A program made the position numbers and the translations under genes. A DNA stretch of 64,000 nucleotides from an uncultured Paracoccaceae bacterium (GTDB taxonomy: Bacteria; Pseudomonadota; Alphaproteobacteria; Rhodobacterales; Rhodobacteraceae): contig CALFSV010000363.1 in the NCBI GenBank assembly GCA_937916485.1, positions 10,309 to 74,308 on the forward strand. Direction: 5' to 3'. This document shows positions 18,561-26,787 of this stretch, one piece after another; the first letter of the stretch is position 1, and every line of letters begins with the position of its first letter. Under the pieces are notes generated by a model. It ran no database searches, was not told the DNA's origin, and saw only the letters and a list, made by a program, of their open reading frames with translations.

Positions 18561-19592
18561 ATGGCGCAACGTTTGAGAGAGCAGATGGCCGCCTTTGCGG
18601 TTTCGGATGATCGTCTGGGCGCTGCCCATCTGGTCCTGACGATGGCCATGTGGGGGGCGGGCCTGACGCTTGGGACGCTCTTTTATGGTCAACCGCTTCC
18701 CGTGATCCTTGGTGTGGCGCTGATCGCGGTGTCACTGGGCCGGATGTTTGCCATCCAGCATGATTGCGGGCATCTGAGCTATTTTCGCGCGCGCCGCGTC
18801 AATACCGTCGTTGGGGTCGTGCTGGGGGCTTTTACCTTCCACCCCTATTTCGCGATGCGCTACAATCACAACCAGCATCATGCCTATCTTGGCAATCTTG
18901 ACCGTATGGAAACCCATGAGGTGCTGACCTGGTCGGTCCGCCGATGGCAGGACGCCGGGTTCAGAGAGCGGCTTGGGTATCGCCTCTACCGATCGATCCC
19001 GTCGATCCTGCTGTTCGGGCCGATCTATGTGTTCATGATCCGCTATCGCTGGCCCAAGAATATCCGGAAAGTGGGCCTCGCCGATCCGCTGATACAGAAT
19101 GCGCTGATGGTCCTTTTGTGGGGTGCTGTCTTTGCCATCGGCGGCTGGCAGGCCAGTGTCGTGCAGCTGATCGGGACCCTGTCGATCATGAGCTTTAGCA
19201 CCTTGATGATCTATGCCGGACACAATCACGAACACACGTATTGGGAGCGTGAGGGTGGGGTGTCGTTTGAAGAGGCCGCATTGCAGGGATCGTCCGTTCT
19301 GGACCTTGGTCCGGTGTTTGATTTCATGACGTTCAACTTTGCCTATCACGATCTGCATCACCTTAATTCCAAGGTCCCGTGCTACCACCTGCGCAGGTGT
19401 CATCGGGCGCTGAGCGATCAGATCGACCCGACCCGTATGGGTCTGGGCGAGGCCCTGGGCTCTATCCGCTGGAAGCTATGGGATGAAGAGGCGGGCCGGA
19501 TGGTCCGGTTCAGCGATGTCGCTGCAAACGGTCCGGTTGTCGGCGACGTCGGTGGTGGCGATGTTGCTGGCAAGGGGCAGACGCTTGCCTGA
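18561..19592 (+). CDS. Fatty acid desaturase (membrane di-iron)
   Basis: A 343-residue integral membrane desaturase. The three His boxes are HDCGH (67-71), HNQHH (103-107) and HDLHH (263-267); an extra HNHEH sits at 221-225. Hydrophobic segments flank each box. This is the acyl-lipid desaturase architecture, introducing double bonds into membrane fatty acids with O2; regioselectivity cannot be read. A strong AGGAGG site precedes the ATG by 4 nt. It interrupts the conserved hisD-UPF0262 order and adjoins another membrane protein. Confidence 0.9.
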   Translation: MAQRLREQMAAFAVSDDRLGAAHLVLTMAMWGAGLTLGTLFYGQPLPVILGVALIAVSLGRMFAIQHDCGHLSYFRARRVNTVVGVVLGAFTFHPYFAMRYNHNQHHAYLGNLDRMETHEVLTWSVRRWQDAGFRERLGYRLYRSIPSILLFGPIYVFMIRYRWPKNIRKVGLADPLIQNALMVLLWGAVFAIGGWQASVVQLIGTLSIMSFSTLMIYAGHNHEHTYWEREGGVSFEEAALQGSSVLDLGPVFDFMTFNFAYHDLHHLNSKVPCYHLRRCHRALSDQIDPTRMGLGEALGSIRWKLWDEEAGRMVRFSDVAANGPVVGDVGGGDVAGKGQTLA

Positions 19593-19608
19593 AACCACAC
19601 GCGACGAG

Positions 19609-20280
19609 ATGGTCATGTCCTTTACAAGGGTACGTATGGCCCTTGGCATCCTGGGCTTGTCCTTGCCGCTTTTCCTGCTGATCGGGGGGCTGTGGCAGGA
19701 CTATGGGATCGAACCGACGATCAGCGACTTTTATCACACCCTGTATCGTGACATTTATGTGGGCACCCTTTGCGCCATCGGGGTGTTTCTTGTGTCCTAT
19801 CGTGGCTACCGGCGGGAACCGGGCGAAGTCTTTGATGATGACTGGCTTGCGACCGCTGCCGGGATCGGGGCGTTTGGCATGGCCTTCCTGCCTACGGTCA
19901 GCCGCACCGGCGAGGTTGAGACGGTGGCCCAGGAACTGCTTGGCATTGGTGTCACGCCGGTGGCCCATTACCTCTTTGCCCTGATCTTCTTTCTCAGCCT
20001 CAGCCTGTTTTGCTTTTTCAAGTTCGCCAAGACGGCGAATCCCCGTCGCCGCAAATTCTACATCTTTTCCGGCTGGGTGATGTTGGGCTCTCTTGTCCTG
20101 ACCTCGGTCGCTGCCGCCTTCAAGAATTACATCGGGGGGGAGGGCGCCCGGATCGTGCTGGAGTACAAGCTGATCTTCTGGTTCGAGGCGATCGGCGTCT
20201 GGGCCTTTGGCCTGTCGTGGCTGGTCAAGTCGCGCGCCGATCTGGCCAAGGCGCAGGGGCAGGAACCGGACACTCGCTAA
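19609..20280 (+). CDS. DUF998-like integral membrane protein
   Basis: About 223 residues with roughly six hydrophobic segments, including LGILGLSLPLFLLIGGLW, VGTLCAIGVFLVSY, YLFALIFFLSLSLFCFF and VMLGSLVLTSVAAAF. The loop DYGIEPTISDFYHTLYRDIYVG is well conserved in look-alike membrane proteins and may be functional. Function is unknown. The start is uncertain: ATG 19609 is used; a TTG at 19585 with AGGGG 7 nt upstream would overlap the desaturase stop. An open frame reaches 19483. Closeness to the desaturase suggests a membrane or lipid role. Confidence 0.7.
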   Translation: MVMSFTRVRMALGILGLSLPLFLLIGGLWQDYGIEPTISDFYHTLYRDIYVGTLCAIGVFLVSYRGYRREPGEVFDDDWLATAAGIGAFGMAFLPTVSRTGEVETVAQELLGIGVTPVAHYLFALIFFLSLSLFCFFKFAKTANPRRRKFYIFSGWVMLGSLVLTSVAAAFKNYIGGEGARIVLEYKLIFWFEAIGVWAFGLSWLVKSRADLAKAQGQEPDTR

Positions 20281-20382
20281 GGCCGTCGGACCAAGTGGCG
20301 CGCAGGGTGTGGCGCAGATTGCCCCATTGCGTCACAATGGTCCTCGCGGTAGCCAGACGCCTTATGACCCGCCGGACCTGAC

Positions 20383-20862
20383 ATGACCCATATCGCTACG
20401 ATCACCCTTGATGACACCAATCTTGCTCCGCCGACGCCCGAGATCGAGCAGGAGCGGAAGGTGGCTATCTTTGACCTGCTTGAGGACAACAGCTTTGTCC
20501 TGCCCGGCCGCGAGGACAGACCGGCCCCGCCGGGCCCTTTTGCCCTGACACTGGCGATCCGGGACAAGCGTCTGGTGTTCGACATAGCCGACACCGAAGG
20601 CCAGCAGATGGCCCTGTTCTACCTGTCCCTTGGACCTTTCCGCCAGGTGGTCAAGGACTACTTCCAGATCTGCGAAAGCTACTTTGGAGCGGTGAAATCC
20701 CTGCCGCCCAGCCAGATCGAGACGATCGACATGGCCCGCCGGGGCATCCACAACGAAGGGGCCCGGGTGCTGCAAGAGCGGCTTGAGGGCAAGGCGGAGG
20801 TGGACATCGACACGGCCCGCCGCCTGTTCACCCTGATCTGCGTTCTGCACTTCGGGGGGTGA
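20383..20862 (+). CDS. UPF0262 family protein
   Basis: A 159-residue cytoplasmic protein with UPF0262 features: EIEQERKVAIFDLLEDNSF, LFYLSLGPFRQVVKDYF and the end IDTARRLFTLICVLHF. The function is unknown. It overlaps the phosphatase gene by 4 nt (GTGA), as in other Rhodobacterales. A short inverted repeat, CCATTG-N5-CAATGG (20324-20340), lies upstream and could be regulatory. Confidence 0.9.
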   Translation: MTHIATITLDDTNLAPPTPEIEQERKVAIFDLLEDNSFVLPGREDRPAPPGPFALTLAIRDKRLVFDIADTEGQQMALFYLSLGPFRQVVKDYFQICESYFGAVKSLPPSQIETIDMARRGIHNEGARVLQERLEGKAEVDIDTARRLFTLICVLHFGG

Positions 20863-21350
20863 GCGGGGTGGACAGCGCCAAGCCTGATCTGACGCTGCCT
20901 CAGTCCGTGCTGTTTTGCTGTGACCACAATGCCGTCCGCTCCCCCATGGCCGAAGGGATCATGAAGAAGTTTTACGGCACACAATGCTATATCCAGTCCG
21001 TTGGTGTGAAAAACGATATGGAGATCGACGGCTTTGCCATCGCGGTCTGCGCCGAGATCGGGGTAGAGCTGTCCCGCCACCGGTCCCGATCGTTTGACGA
21101 GATGGAGGATTGGGGGGACGATCTGTCCTCCTTTGACCTCGTCCTGGCATTGTCCCCGGCCAGCCAGCGCCGGGCGCTGGACCTGACCCGCTTTTACCAC
21201 CTGGAGGTGGAATACTGGCCCATCCTCGACCCCACCGGACTGGGGGAGGGGCGCGAGGAGCGCCTGCGCTCTTACCGCCAGACGCGGGACATGATCGTGG
21301 ACCGGTTGATCAGCCGCTGGGGCCCGCCCATCACCGAAACGCCTGACTGA
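20859..21350 (+). CDS. Low-molecular-weight protein-tyrosine-phosphatase family protein
   Basis: A 163-residue protein with the LMW-PTP P-loop: Cys21 and Arg27 of CX5R are in CCDHNAVRSPMAEG, and a C-terminal DP pair (LDPTG) fits the general acid Asp. It could be a phosphatase or an arsenate-reductase-like enzyme. The GTG start overlaps the UPF0262 stop by 4 nt. The order UPF0262-LMWPTP-infA is conserved in Rhodobacterales, but here three genes separate it from infA. Confidence 0.87.
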   Translation: MSGVDSAKPDLTLPQSVLFCCDHNAVRSPMAEGIMKKFYGTQCYIQSVGVKNDMEIDGFAIAVCAEIGVELSRHRSRSFDEMEDWGDDLSSFDLVLALSPASQRRALDLTRFYHLEVEYWPILDPTGLGEGREERLRSYRQTRDMIVDRLISRWGPPITETPD

Positions 21351-21359
21351 GGAATTTCC

Positions 21360-21761
21360 ATGCCTGACGCCCTTCCCATCCTGCGCCGCTATTTCGATGC
21401 CTTCAACGCGGGCGATACCGCTGGCATGATTGCCTGCCTGTCGCCAGACGTGGCCCACCACGTCAACGAGGGGCAGGTCCGCATAGGCACAGCTGCCTTT
21501 GCCGAATTCTGCGCCCATATGTCCGCCTGCTATGATGAGACCCTGACCGAACTTGTCCTGTTCTCGGCAGAGGATGGCGCCCGGGGGGCGGCGGAATTCA
21601 TGGTGAACGGCACATACCTCAAGACCGATCCCGGCCTGCCCGAGGCGCGCGGCCAGACCTATCGCTTGCCGGGGGCGTCATTCTTCAGCCTTCAGGATGA
21701 TCGCATCATCCGGGTGACAACCTATTACAACCTTGCCGACTGGTTGAAACAGGTGTCATGA
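21360..21761 (+). CDS. SnoaL-like / ketosteroid-isomerase-related protein
   Basis: A 133-residue NTF2-fold protein. ILRRYFDAFNAGDTAGMIACLSPDVAHHVNEG is the typical helical start, and the C-terminal strands include DDRIIRVTTYYN. Catalytic assignment is not possible from sequence. It overlaps the GNAT gene by 4 nt, which in turn overlaps the nitrilase-fold gene; the three form a tight unit. The start follows GAGGAATTTCC. The unit lies between the phosphatase gene and infA, which are neighbours in many relatives. Confidence 0.8.
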   Translation: MPDALPILRRYFDAFNAGDTAGMIACLSPDVAHHVNEGQVRIGTAAFAEFCAHMSACYDETLTELVLFSAEDGARGAAEFMVNGTYLKTDPGLPEARGQTYRLPGASFFSLQDDRIIRVTTYYNLADWLKQVS

Positions 21762-22345
21762 CCCTGCGCTTTGCCGCTCTGCGCGGGGCGGCGCTTGAGG
21801 CATCGCTTGACGATCTGGCAGCCCTGCGTATCGCCGTCTTTCGGGACTGGCCCTACCTCTATGACGGCGATCCGGAGTATGAGCGGCGCTACCTTGCCGA
21901 CTACCGCGACAATCCGGGCGCGGTTCTGGTGGGCGCCTATGCGGGCGATCGGCTGGTCGGGGCGGCAACCGGGGCACCGATGGAGGACCATGCCGGCGCA
22001 TTTGGGGCGGCCTTCGCTGGCACCGACCATTCCCTGACAGAGCTGTTCTACTGCGCCGAGTCTGTCCTGTTGCCAGAGTATCGGGGGCAGGGGGCGGGCC
22101 ACGCCTTCTTTGATCATCGCGAAGGACACGCCCAGGCACTTGGCCGAAGCCATGTCTGCTTTTGCGCGGTGGAGCGACCGTTGGACCATCGCCTGCGTCC
22201 GCCGCACTATCGCCTGCTGGACGGGTTCTGGCACAAACGCGGCTATGCCAAGCTGCCCGGCGTGACCGCCCGGTTCGGCTGGAAGGACATTGACCAGCCG
22301 GCCGAGACGGACAAGACCCTGCAATTCTGGATAAGAAAGCTTTGA
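21758..22345 (+). CDS. GNAT-family N-acetyltransferase
   Basis: A 195-residue protein with a GNAT-like fold: an N-terminal LAALRIAVFRDWPYLY segment, VGAYAGDRLVGAATG strands and the acetyl-CoA loop LPEYRGQGAGHAFF, which matches the Q/RxxGxG/A motif. The acceptor is unknown. It is the middle gene of the SnoaL/GNAT/nitrilase triad, with 4-nt overlaps at its start and close contact with the next gene. A joint small-molecule pathway is likely. Confidence 0.82.
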   Translation: MTLRFAALRGAALEASLDDLAALRIAVFRDWPYLYDGDPEYERRYLADYRDNPGAVLVGAYAGDRLVGAATGAPMEDHAGAFGAAFAGTDHSLTELFYCAESVLLPEYRGQGAGHAFFDHREGHAQALGRSHVCFCAVERPLDHRLRPPHYRLLDGFWHKRGYAKLPGVTARFGWKDIDQPAETDKTLQFWIRKL

Positions 22346-22347
22346 CC

Positions 22348-23217
22348 ATGCGCCTTGCCCTTGCCGCCTACCATTGCCAGCCCTTTCCCGGTTGGGCCGC
22401 CCATTGGTCCAAGGTGGACCGGCTGGTGGGCGAGGCTGCCGCCGATCTGCTGGTGCTGCCCGAATACGCGGCCCTTGAGGCGGCCCTTGTGGGGGGAAGC
22501 CGCTGCGACACGCCCATCGCATGGCGGGACCTAGCGGCGGAACGGTCCGGCGAATGGGTGGAACATTGGCGCATGGCCGCCCAGACCCATGGCTGCCACA
22601 TCCTTGCAGGCTCTGGCCCCGTTGTGACCGATGCAGGCGTGGTCAACCGTGCCTGGCTGATTTCGCCCAATGGAGAGGTGGCGCATCAGGACAAGCTGAT
22701 CCTGACCCCCTATGAGCGGCGCGAGATGGACATGATCCCCGGATCAGCCCTGTCCCTGTTCGACACGGCTCTGGGCAAGATAGGGGTCCTGATCTGTTAT
22801 GACAGCGAATTTCCCCTGCTGGCCCGGACCTTGGTCAGCGCCGGGGCGGATATGATCCTTGTTCCGTCCTGCACCGATGCCCCGGCAGGCCAGACCCGTG
22901 TGCGCCAGTCCTGCCGGGCACGGGCTATCGAAGGGCAGTGCCTGATCGCCCAGGCCCCGCTTGTTGGCGCCGTGCCCGAGTGCGAGATCATCGATGTCTC
23001 GACCGGACGGACGGGCGTCTTTTGCCCGCCCGACTACGGCCTGCCGCCGGACGGGATACTGGCCCAGGGCGAGACGGACGTGGCAGGCGTGCTGGTGACC
23101 GAGATCGATCCCGCCGCCATCGCAGCCCCGCGTGGCAGCGGTCAGGTGGGCAATTTCGCCCACTGGCCCGAGCAGGAGGCTTGGGCAGGCAAGGTCACAA
23201 CATGGCCCCTGGTCTGA
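22348..23217 (+). CDS. Carbon-nitrogen hydrolase (nitrilase superfamily)
   Basis: A 289-residue enzyme with the Glu-Lys-Cys triad: Glu39 (LPEYA), Lys116 (HQDKLILTPYER) and Cys150 (LICYDSEFP). It hydrolyses an amide or similar C-N bond in the cytoplasm; the substrate is unknown. The ATG at 22348 is chosen over the in-frame TTG at 22342. It ends the SnoaL/GNAT/nitrilase triad. An acylated-amine cycle (acetylation and deamidation) would be a simple joint model, but this is inference. Confidence 0.85.
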   Translation: MRLALAAYHCQPFPGWAAHWSKVDRLVGEAAADLLVLPEYAALEAALVGGSRCDTPIAWRDLAAERSGEWVEHWRMAAQTHGCHILAGSGPVVTDAGVVNRAWLISPNGEVAHQDKLILTPYERREMDMIPGSALSLFDTALGKIGVLICYDSEFPLLARTLVSAGADMILVPSCTDAPAGQTRVRQSCRARAIEGQCLIAQAPLVGAVPECEIIDVSTGRTGVFCPPDYGLPPDGILAQGETDVAGVLVTEIDPAAIAAPRGSGQVGNFAHWPEQEAWAGKVTTWPLV

Positions 23218-23298
23218 TTAGCGCTTGAAAATCCCGGTTTCTCGACGCATATCGTCTCACGCCCGCGTTTTGGGCGGCAACACAAGCACGGAGAGAAC

Positions 23299-23517
23299 AT
23301 GGCCAAGGAAGAACTGCTCGAATTTCCAGGCGTCGTGAAGGAACTCTTGCCGAATGCGACGTTCAGGGTCGAGCTGGAAAACGGCCATGAGATCATTGCG
23401 CATACGGCGGGCAAACTTCGCAAGAACCGGATCCGCGTCCTTGCAGGCGATAAGGTCCAGGTCGAAATGACGCCTTACGATCTGACCAAGGGTCGGATCA
23501 ACTACCGCTTCCGGTGA
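23299..23517 (+). CDS. infA: Translation initiation factor IF-1
   Basis: A 72-residue S1-like OB-fold protein with the complete IF-1 sequence: [25 protein letters not shown], the [18 protein letters not shown] core and the ending [11 protein letters not shown]. It binds the ribosomal A site during initiation. GGAGAGAAC precedes the ATG. The stop overlaps the maf GTG start. The upstream 80 nt probably carry the promoter. Confidence 0.98.
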   Translation: MAKEELLEFPGVVKELLPNATFRVELENGHEIIAHTAGKLRKNRIRVLAGDKVQVEMTPYDLTKGRINYRFR

Positions 23518-24158
23518 CAAACGTGGCTGCGCCCCCCCCAGGGGCGAAGCATGAGGCGACGCTACAGGCGGATACGTCCCTTCAGCTGGTTCTGGGCTCT
23601 GCCTCGCCCCGCCGGCTCGAGCTGTTGGCCCAGATCGGGATAACGCCCGACGCCATTCGCCCGCCCGACATCGACGAAAGCCCGCTCAAGGCCGAAAAGC
23701 CGCGCGACTATGTCAACCGCATTGCCCGGTCCAAGGCGCTTGCCCTTGATCTGGGTGAGGGCGAGGTTGCCCTTTGCGCCGATACAACTGTCGCGCTGGG
23801 CCGCCGTATCCTTGGCAAACCCGAGGACGAGGCCGAGGCCCGCCGCTTTCTGGACCTTCTATCCGGGCGGCGGCATCAGGTGATCACCTCTGTCGCGGTG
23901 CGGCGGGGTGATCATGTCTGGGTCAAGGATCAGATGACGCGCGTCGAAATGAAGGTTCTGTCTGCCCGCGAGGTCGATAGCTACATCGCCACGGGTGACT
24001 GGCAGGGCAAGGCGGGTGGCTATGCCATCCAGGGCTCGGCCGGGGCCTTTATCCCCTGGATCAACGGATCATTCACCGGTGTCGTCGGCCTTCCGCTGAC
24101 GGTCGCCGTCGGGCTGCTGACTGCCGCCGGTTTTCCTGTTTATGGAGCATCCTCATGA
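23514..24158 (+). CDS. maf: Maf family nucleoside triphosphate pyrophosphatase
   Basis: About 214 residues. [14 protein letters not shown] is the Maf signature; [16 protein letters not shown] carries the catalytic Asp region and [13 protein letters not shown] is the conserved C-terminal block. It hydrolyses non-canonical or excess nucleoside triphosphates as a house-cleaning enzyme. The GTG at 23514 overlaps the infA stop by 4 nt; a second GTG three codons later is possible. It overlaps rng by 4 nt at its end. Confidence 0.93.
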   Translation: MTNVAAPPPGAKHEATLQADTSLQLVLGSASPRRLELLAQIGITPDAIRPPDIDESPLKAEKPRDYVNRIARSKALALDLGEGEVALCADTTVALGRRILGKPEDEAEARRFLDLLSGRRHQVITSVAVRRGDHVWVKDQMTRVEMKVLSAREVDSYIATGDWQGKAGGYAIQGSAGAFIPWINGSFTGVVGLPLTVAVGLLTAAGFPVYGASS

Positions 24159-25186
24159 AGGGTCGCCGCATCGTTCTGGACCATATCGGCACGGTCGAGG
24201 CCGCCGCCCTGATGGTGGATGGCAAGCTTGATGACATCCTTTTGGACCTGCCTGATGTGCCGCGCCCCGGCGCGATCTTCCGCGCGGTCTGTGACCGGCC
24301 CTTGAAGGGGCAGGGCGGCATGATGATGCGCCTGCCGGACGGCGAAACGGCCTGGCTCCGCACGGCCAAAGGGCTGCGGCCCGGCCAGTCCATGCTCGTG
24401 CAGGTCACCGGGGTGGCCGAAGATGGCAAGGCCGTTCCGGTCACGGACCGGGTCCTGTTCAAAAGCCGCTTTGCCATTGTCACCCCTGCCGCGCCCGGCC
24501 TCAACATCTCGCGCCAGATTGCCGACGATGACGAGCGTGATCGCCTGATGATCATCGCCAAGTCCGAGATGGAAGGGGACTACGGCCTTATCTTGCGTTC
24601 GTCCTGTGCCGGTGCCGATGAGGACGCGATAGCCGAGGATATCGCCGAAATGCTGGCCCTGGCCACCGCCGTGATGGGCGACGCCGAAGGGGCCGAGCCC
24701 GAGGCGCTGACCGAAGGCGATGGCCCTCACGTTCTGGCCTGGCGGGAATGGACCGCCGCTGACGTCGTCACAGAGCCCGGCGGGTTCGAGCGGGAAGGCG
24801 TGTTGGAGCAGCTTTCCGCCCTGCACAGCCCCCGCGTCGATCTGGATGGCGGCACGATGTACGTCGAGCCGACCCGCGCCATGGTAGCCGTGGACGTGAA
24901 CACCGGCGGCGATACCTCGCCCGCCGCCGCGCTTAAGGCCAATCTGGCAGCGTCGCGGGCCTTGCCCCGCGCCTTGCGTTTGCGCGGGCTTGGCGGTCAG
25001 ATCAGCGTCGACTTTGCGCCGATGTCCAAAGCCCATCGCAAACAGGTGGAACAATCGTTGCGCGCCTCGTTCCGCAATGACCCGATCGAGACGAGCCTTG
25101 TGGGCTGGACCCCGATGGGATTGTTCGAGCTTCAGCGCAAACGCGAGCGGGCTTTGGTCCTGCCCCAGATCGGTGCCCTGCGGTGA
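24155..25186 (+). CDS. rng: Ribonuclease G/E family protein, short form
   Basis: A 343-residue single-strand-specific endoribonuclease of the RNase E/G family. The catalytic Asp block [16 protein letters not shown] and the second metal site [11 protein letters not shown] are present, followed by a QRKRERALV end. It is shorter than E. coli RNase G and lacks the CPxCxG Zn-link and the C-terminal dimerisation part. The N-terminal region is also compact. Neighbour yacG begins with SCPICKRK, a zinc knuckle. It overlaps maf and yacG by 4 nt each. Confidence 0.9.
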   Translation: MKGRRIVLDHIGTVEAAALMVDGKLDDILLDLPDVPRPGAIFRAVCDRPLKGQGGMMMRLPDGETAWLRTAKGLRPGQSMLVQVTGVAEDGKAVPVTDRVLFKSRFAIVTPAAPGLNISRQIADDDERDRLMIIAKSEMEGDYGLILRSSCAGADEDAIAEDIAEMLALATAVMGDAEGAEPEALTEGDGPHVLAWREWTAADVVTEPGGFEREGVLEQLSALHSPRVDLDGGTMYVEPTRAMVAVDVNTGGDTSPAAALKANLAASRALPRALRLRGLGGQISVDFAPMSKAHRKQVEQSLRASFRNDPIETSLVGWTPMGLFELQRKRERALVLPQIGALR

Positions 25187-25389
25187 GCTGCCCGATCTGC
25201 AAACGCAAGACGGACGCCGACTATCGCCCGTTCTGTTCCAAGCGCTGCGCGGATGTGGATCTGGCCCATTGGTTGACAGGGTCCTATGCGATCCCCGGCG
25301 ATGTGGCCGAGGATGACGATCCCGCCATCACCGAAGACCGGGGCCGTGAAAGCCTGGGCCGTGAAAGCCGGGGCCGCGAGCCGCATTAG
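25183..25389 (+). CDS. yacG: DNA gyrase inhibitor YacG, zinc-binding
   Basis: A 68-residue zinc protein: CPIC then FCSKRC gives the four-Cys YacG pattern, and DLAHWLTGSYAIPG completes the family core. YacG of E. coli binds gyrase. The GTG start overlaps the rng stop by 4 nt. After residue ~50 there is an acidic stretch and a repeated GRES/LGRES/RGRE tail, unusual but near-identical in its DNA units, so it may be a recent short duplication. Confidence 0.92.
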   Translation: MSCPICKRKTDADYRPFCSKRCADVDLAHWLTGSYAIPGDVAEDDDPAITEDRGRESLGRESRGREPH

Positions 25390-25400
25390 GCGGGGCGCTG

Positions 25401-26783
25401 CTAGACCATCCCCAGCCAGCCCCAACAAAGGTAGGTCACCGGCAGGCCGATGGTCAGACCGACCAGCACCAAGAGCATGCAGACCCGCGTCAACGCCCCG
25501 ATTGGCATATGGGCAAGCGCCATCGCCAAAATCAGCGGCGGCGCCTGATAGGGCAGGATGGTCGAGGCGATGCCAATGGAATGGATCATCGCCAGGGTCT
25601 CAATCGACCAGCCCGTCGCCTCGGACATTGAGGCCGCGAGCGGAACAAGGATCACCGGGGCGGCCGGCGCTGTCGTCAGATGCGAGATCAGGATTGAAAA
25701 TCCGGTCAGGGCATAAAGATCGCCGATCCCGCTGCCGACCCCTAGTTTGAGCATGGGAACAAGCGTATCGGCGAGCGCCGCACTCAGCCCCGTCGCCTCG
25801 GCGGCAGCGCTGACGCATAGCACACCGGCAAACAGAAAGGCGGGCGACAGGTCGATTTGCGACCGCATGGCATCGCGGCTCATCACCCCGAGGGCGGGCC
25901 ACAGGACAAGGGCTGCGACGCTTAGCGCGACCCAGGCCGGTGCGATGCCGTGCCAGACGTCCGTGGCCCATAGGGCGATGGCCAGCCCCAAGAGCGCCAA
26001 AAGGCGGGACTGGGCCGGGTTCAGGGGCGACGGCGCTTCGATCCCGCCGCCACCGTCCTCCTGGCCATCATCAGGGGCAAAGCGGATCATGATGGCCACC
26101 ACGGCGACAAAGCGCACGAGGTTGATCGGTGCCTGCTGCACCAGATGAGCGCCCCAGGGCTGGGTCTCTCCGTAAAGCGCCTCGATCATCCCGGCCTCGA
26201 CGATGACGGGCAGGTTGGCTGTCAGGAAGGCATAGGTCGGCATCAGGGTGGCCGTGGCCGCCGTGATCACCAGCCCCACATGCCCACGGCTGCCCGGACG
26301 ATACCCCATCGCCTCGGCCAGGGCCGCCGCAATGGGCACCAGCACCACGACGCGGGGAATGGCCGAGGGCACCAGAAGACCCAGCAACAGCCCGCTGACC
26401 GACAAAAGCACCACCGCCCGCCGATAGGATGTCCCCGACCGGGCAAAGAGGCGCAACGCAATCTGCCGTCCCAGACCCGTTGCCGAAATCGCCGCCCCCA
26501 TCACCATGCCCGCGAACAACAGCCAGAACCCGCCGGCCGAGAACCCGGAGAACACCAGATCCGTCGGGATCAGGCCCGAGGCGATGAAGGCAAGGAAGGT
26601 CAGGATGGCTGTCATCGCCTCGGGCAGGACCCGCGCGGCAAAAAGGGTGATCGCGGCACCCGAAATCAGGGCGGTGCGGGTCAGGACATCCTCTGGACCG
26701 GTCATGACCCAGCCTGTCCCTGCCACCGCAACGGCGATCAGGGCAAGGCTTTGGGCCGGGCCGGGACGGACAAGAGCGGTCAT
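25401..26783 (-). CDS. SLC13/DASS-type anion symporter
   Basis: A 460-residue membrane protein with about 11-12 hydrophobic segments. Family-like segments are GFSAGGFWLLFAGMVMGAAI (with the re-entrant SAG/N region), LVPSAIPRVVVLVPI and the C-terminal SILISHLTTAPAAPVILVP followed by IASTILPYQAPP. It probably takes up a dicarboxylate, sulfate or similar anion with Na+ or H+. It starts 4 nt after the quinone oxidoreductase gene on the same strand, so the two are probably co-transcribed. It is convergent with yacG. Confidence 0.82.
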   Translation of the reverse strand: MTALVRPGPAQSLALIAVAVAGTGWVMTGPEDVLTRTALISGAAITLFAARVLPEAMTAILTFLAFIASGLIPTDLVFSGFSAGGFWLLFAGMVMGAAISATGLGRQIALRLFARSGTSYRRAVVLLSVSGLLLGLLVPSAIPRVVVLVPIAAALAEAMGYRPGSRGHVGLVITAATATLMPTYAFLTANLPVIVEAGMIEALYGETQPWGAHLVQQAPINLVRFVAVVAIMIRFAPDDGQEDGGGGIEAPSPLNPAQSRLLALLGLAIALWATDVWHGIAPAWVALSVAALVLWPALGVMSRDAMRSQIDLSPAFLFAGVLCVSAAAEATGLSAALADTLVPMLKLGVGSGIGDLYALTGFSILISHLTTAPAAPVILVPLAASMSEATGWSIETLAMIHSIGIASTILPYQAPPLILAMALAHMPIGALTRVCMLLVLVGLTIGLPVTYLCWGWLGMV

Positions 26784-26787
26784 GGCA

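Noticed and set aside
25333..25386. Tandem repeat at the 3' end of yacG as a possible CRISPR or VNTR
   Set aside because: Only about three short imperfect units in frame, no spacers; it is a repeated coding tail, not a CRISPR array.
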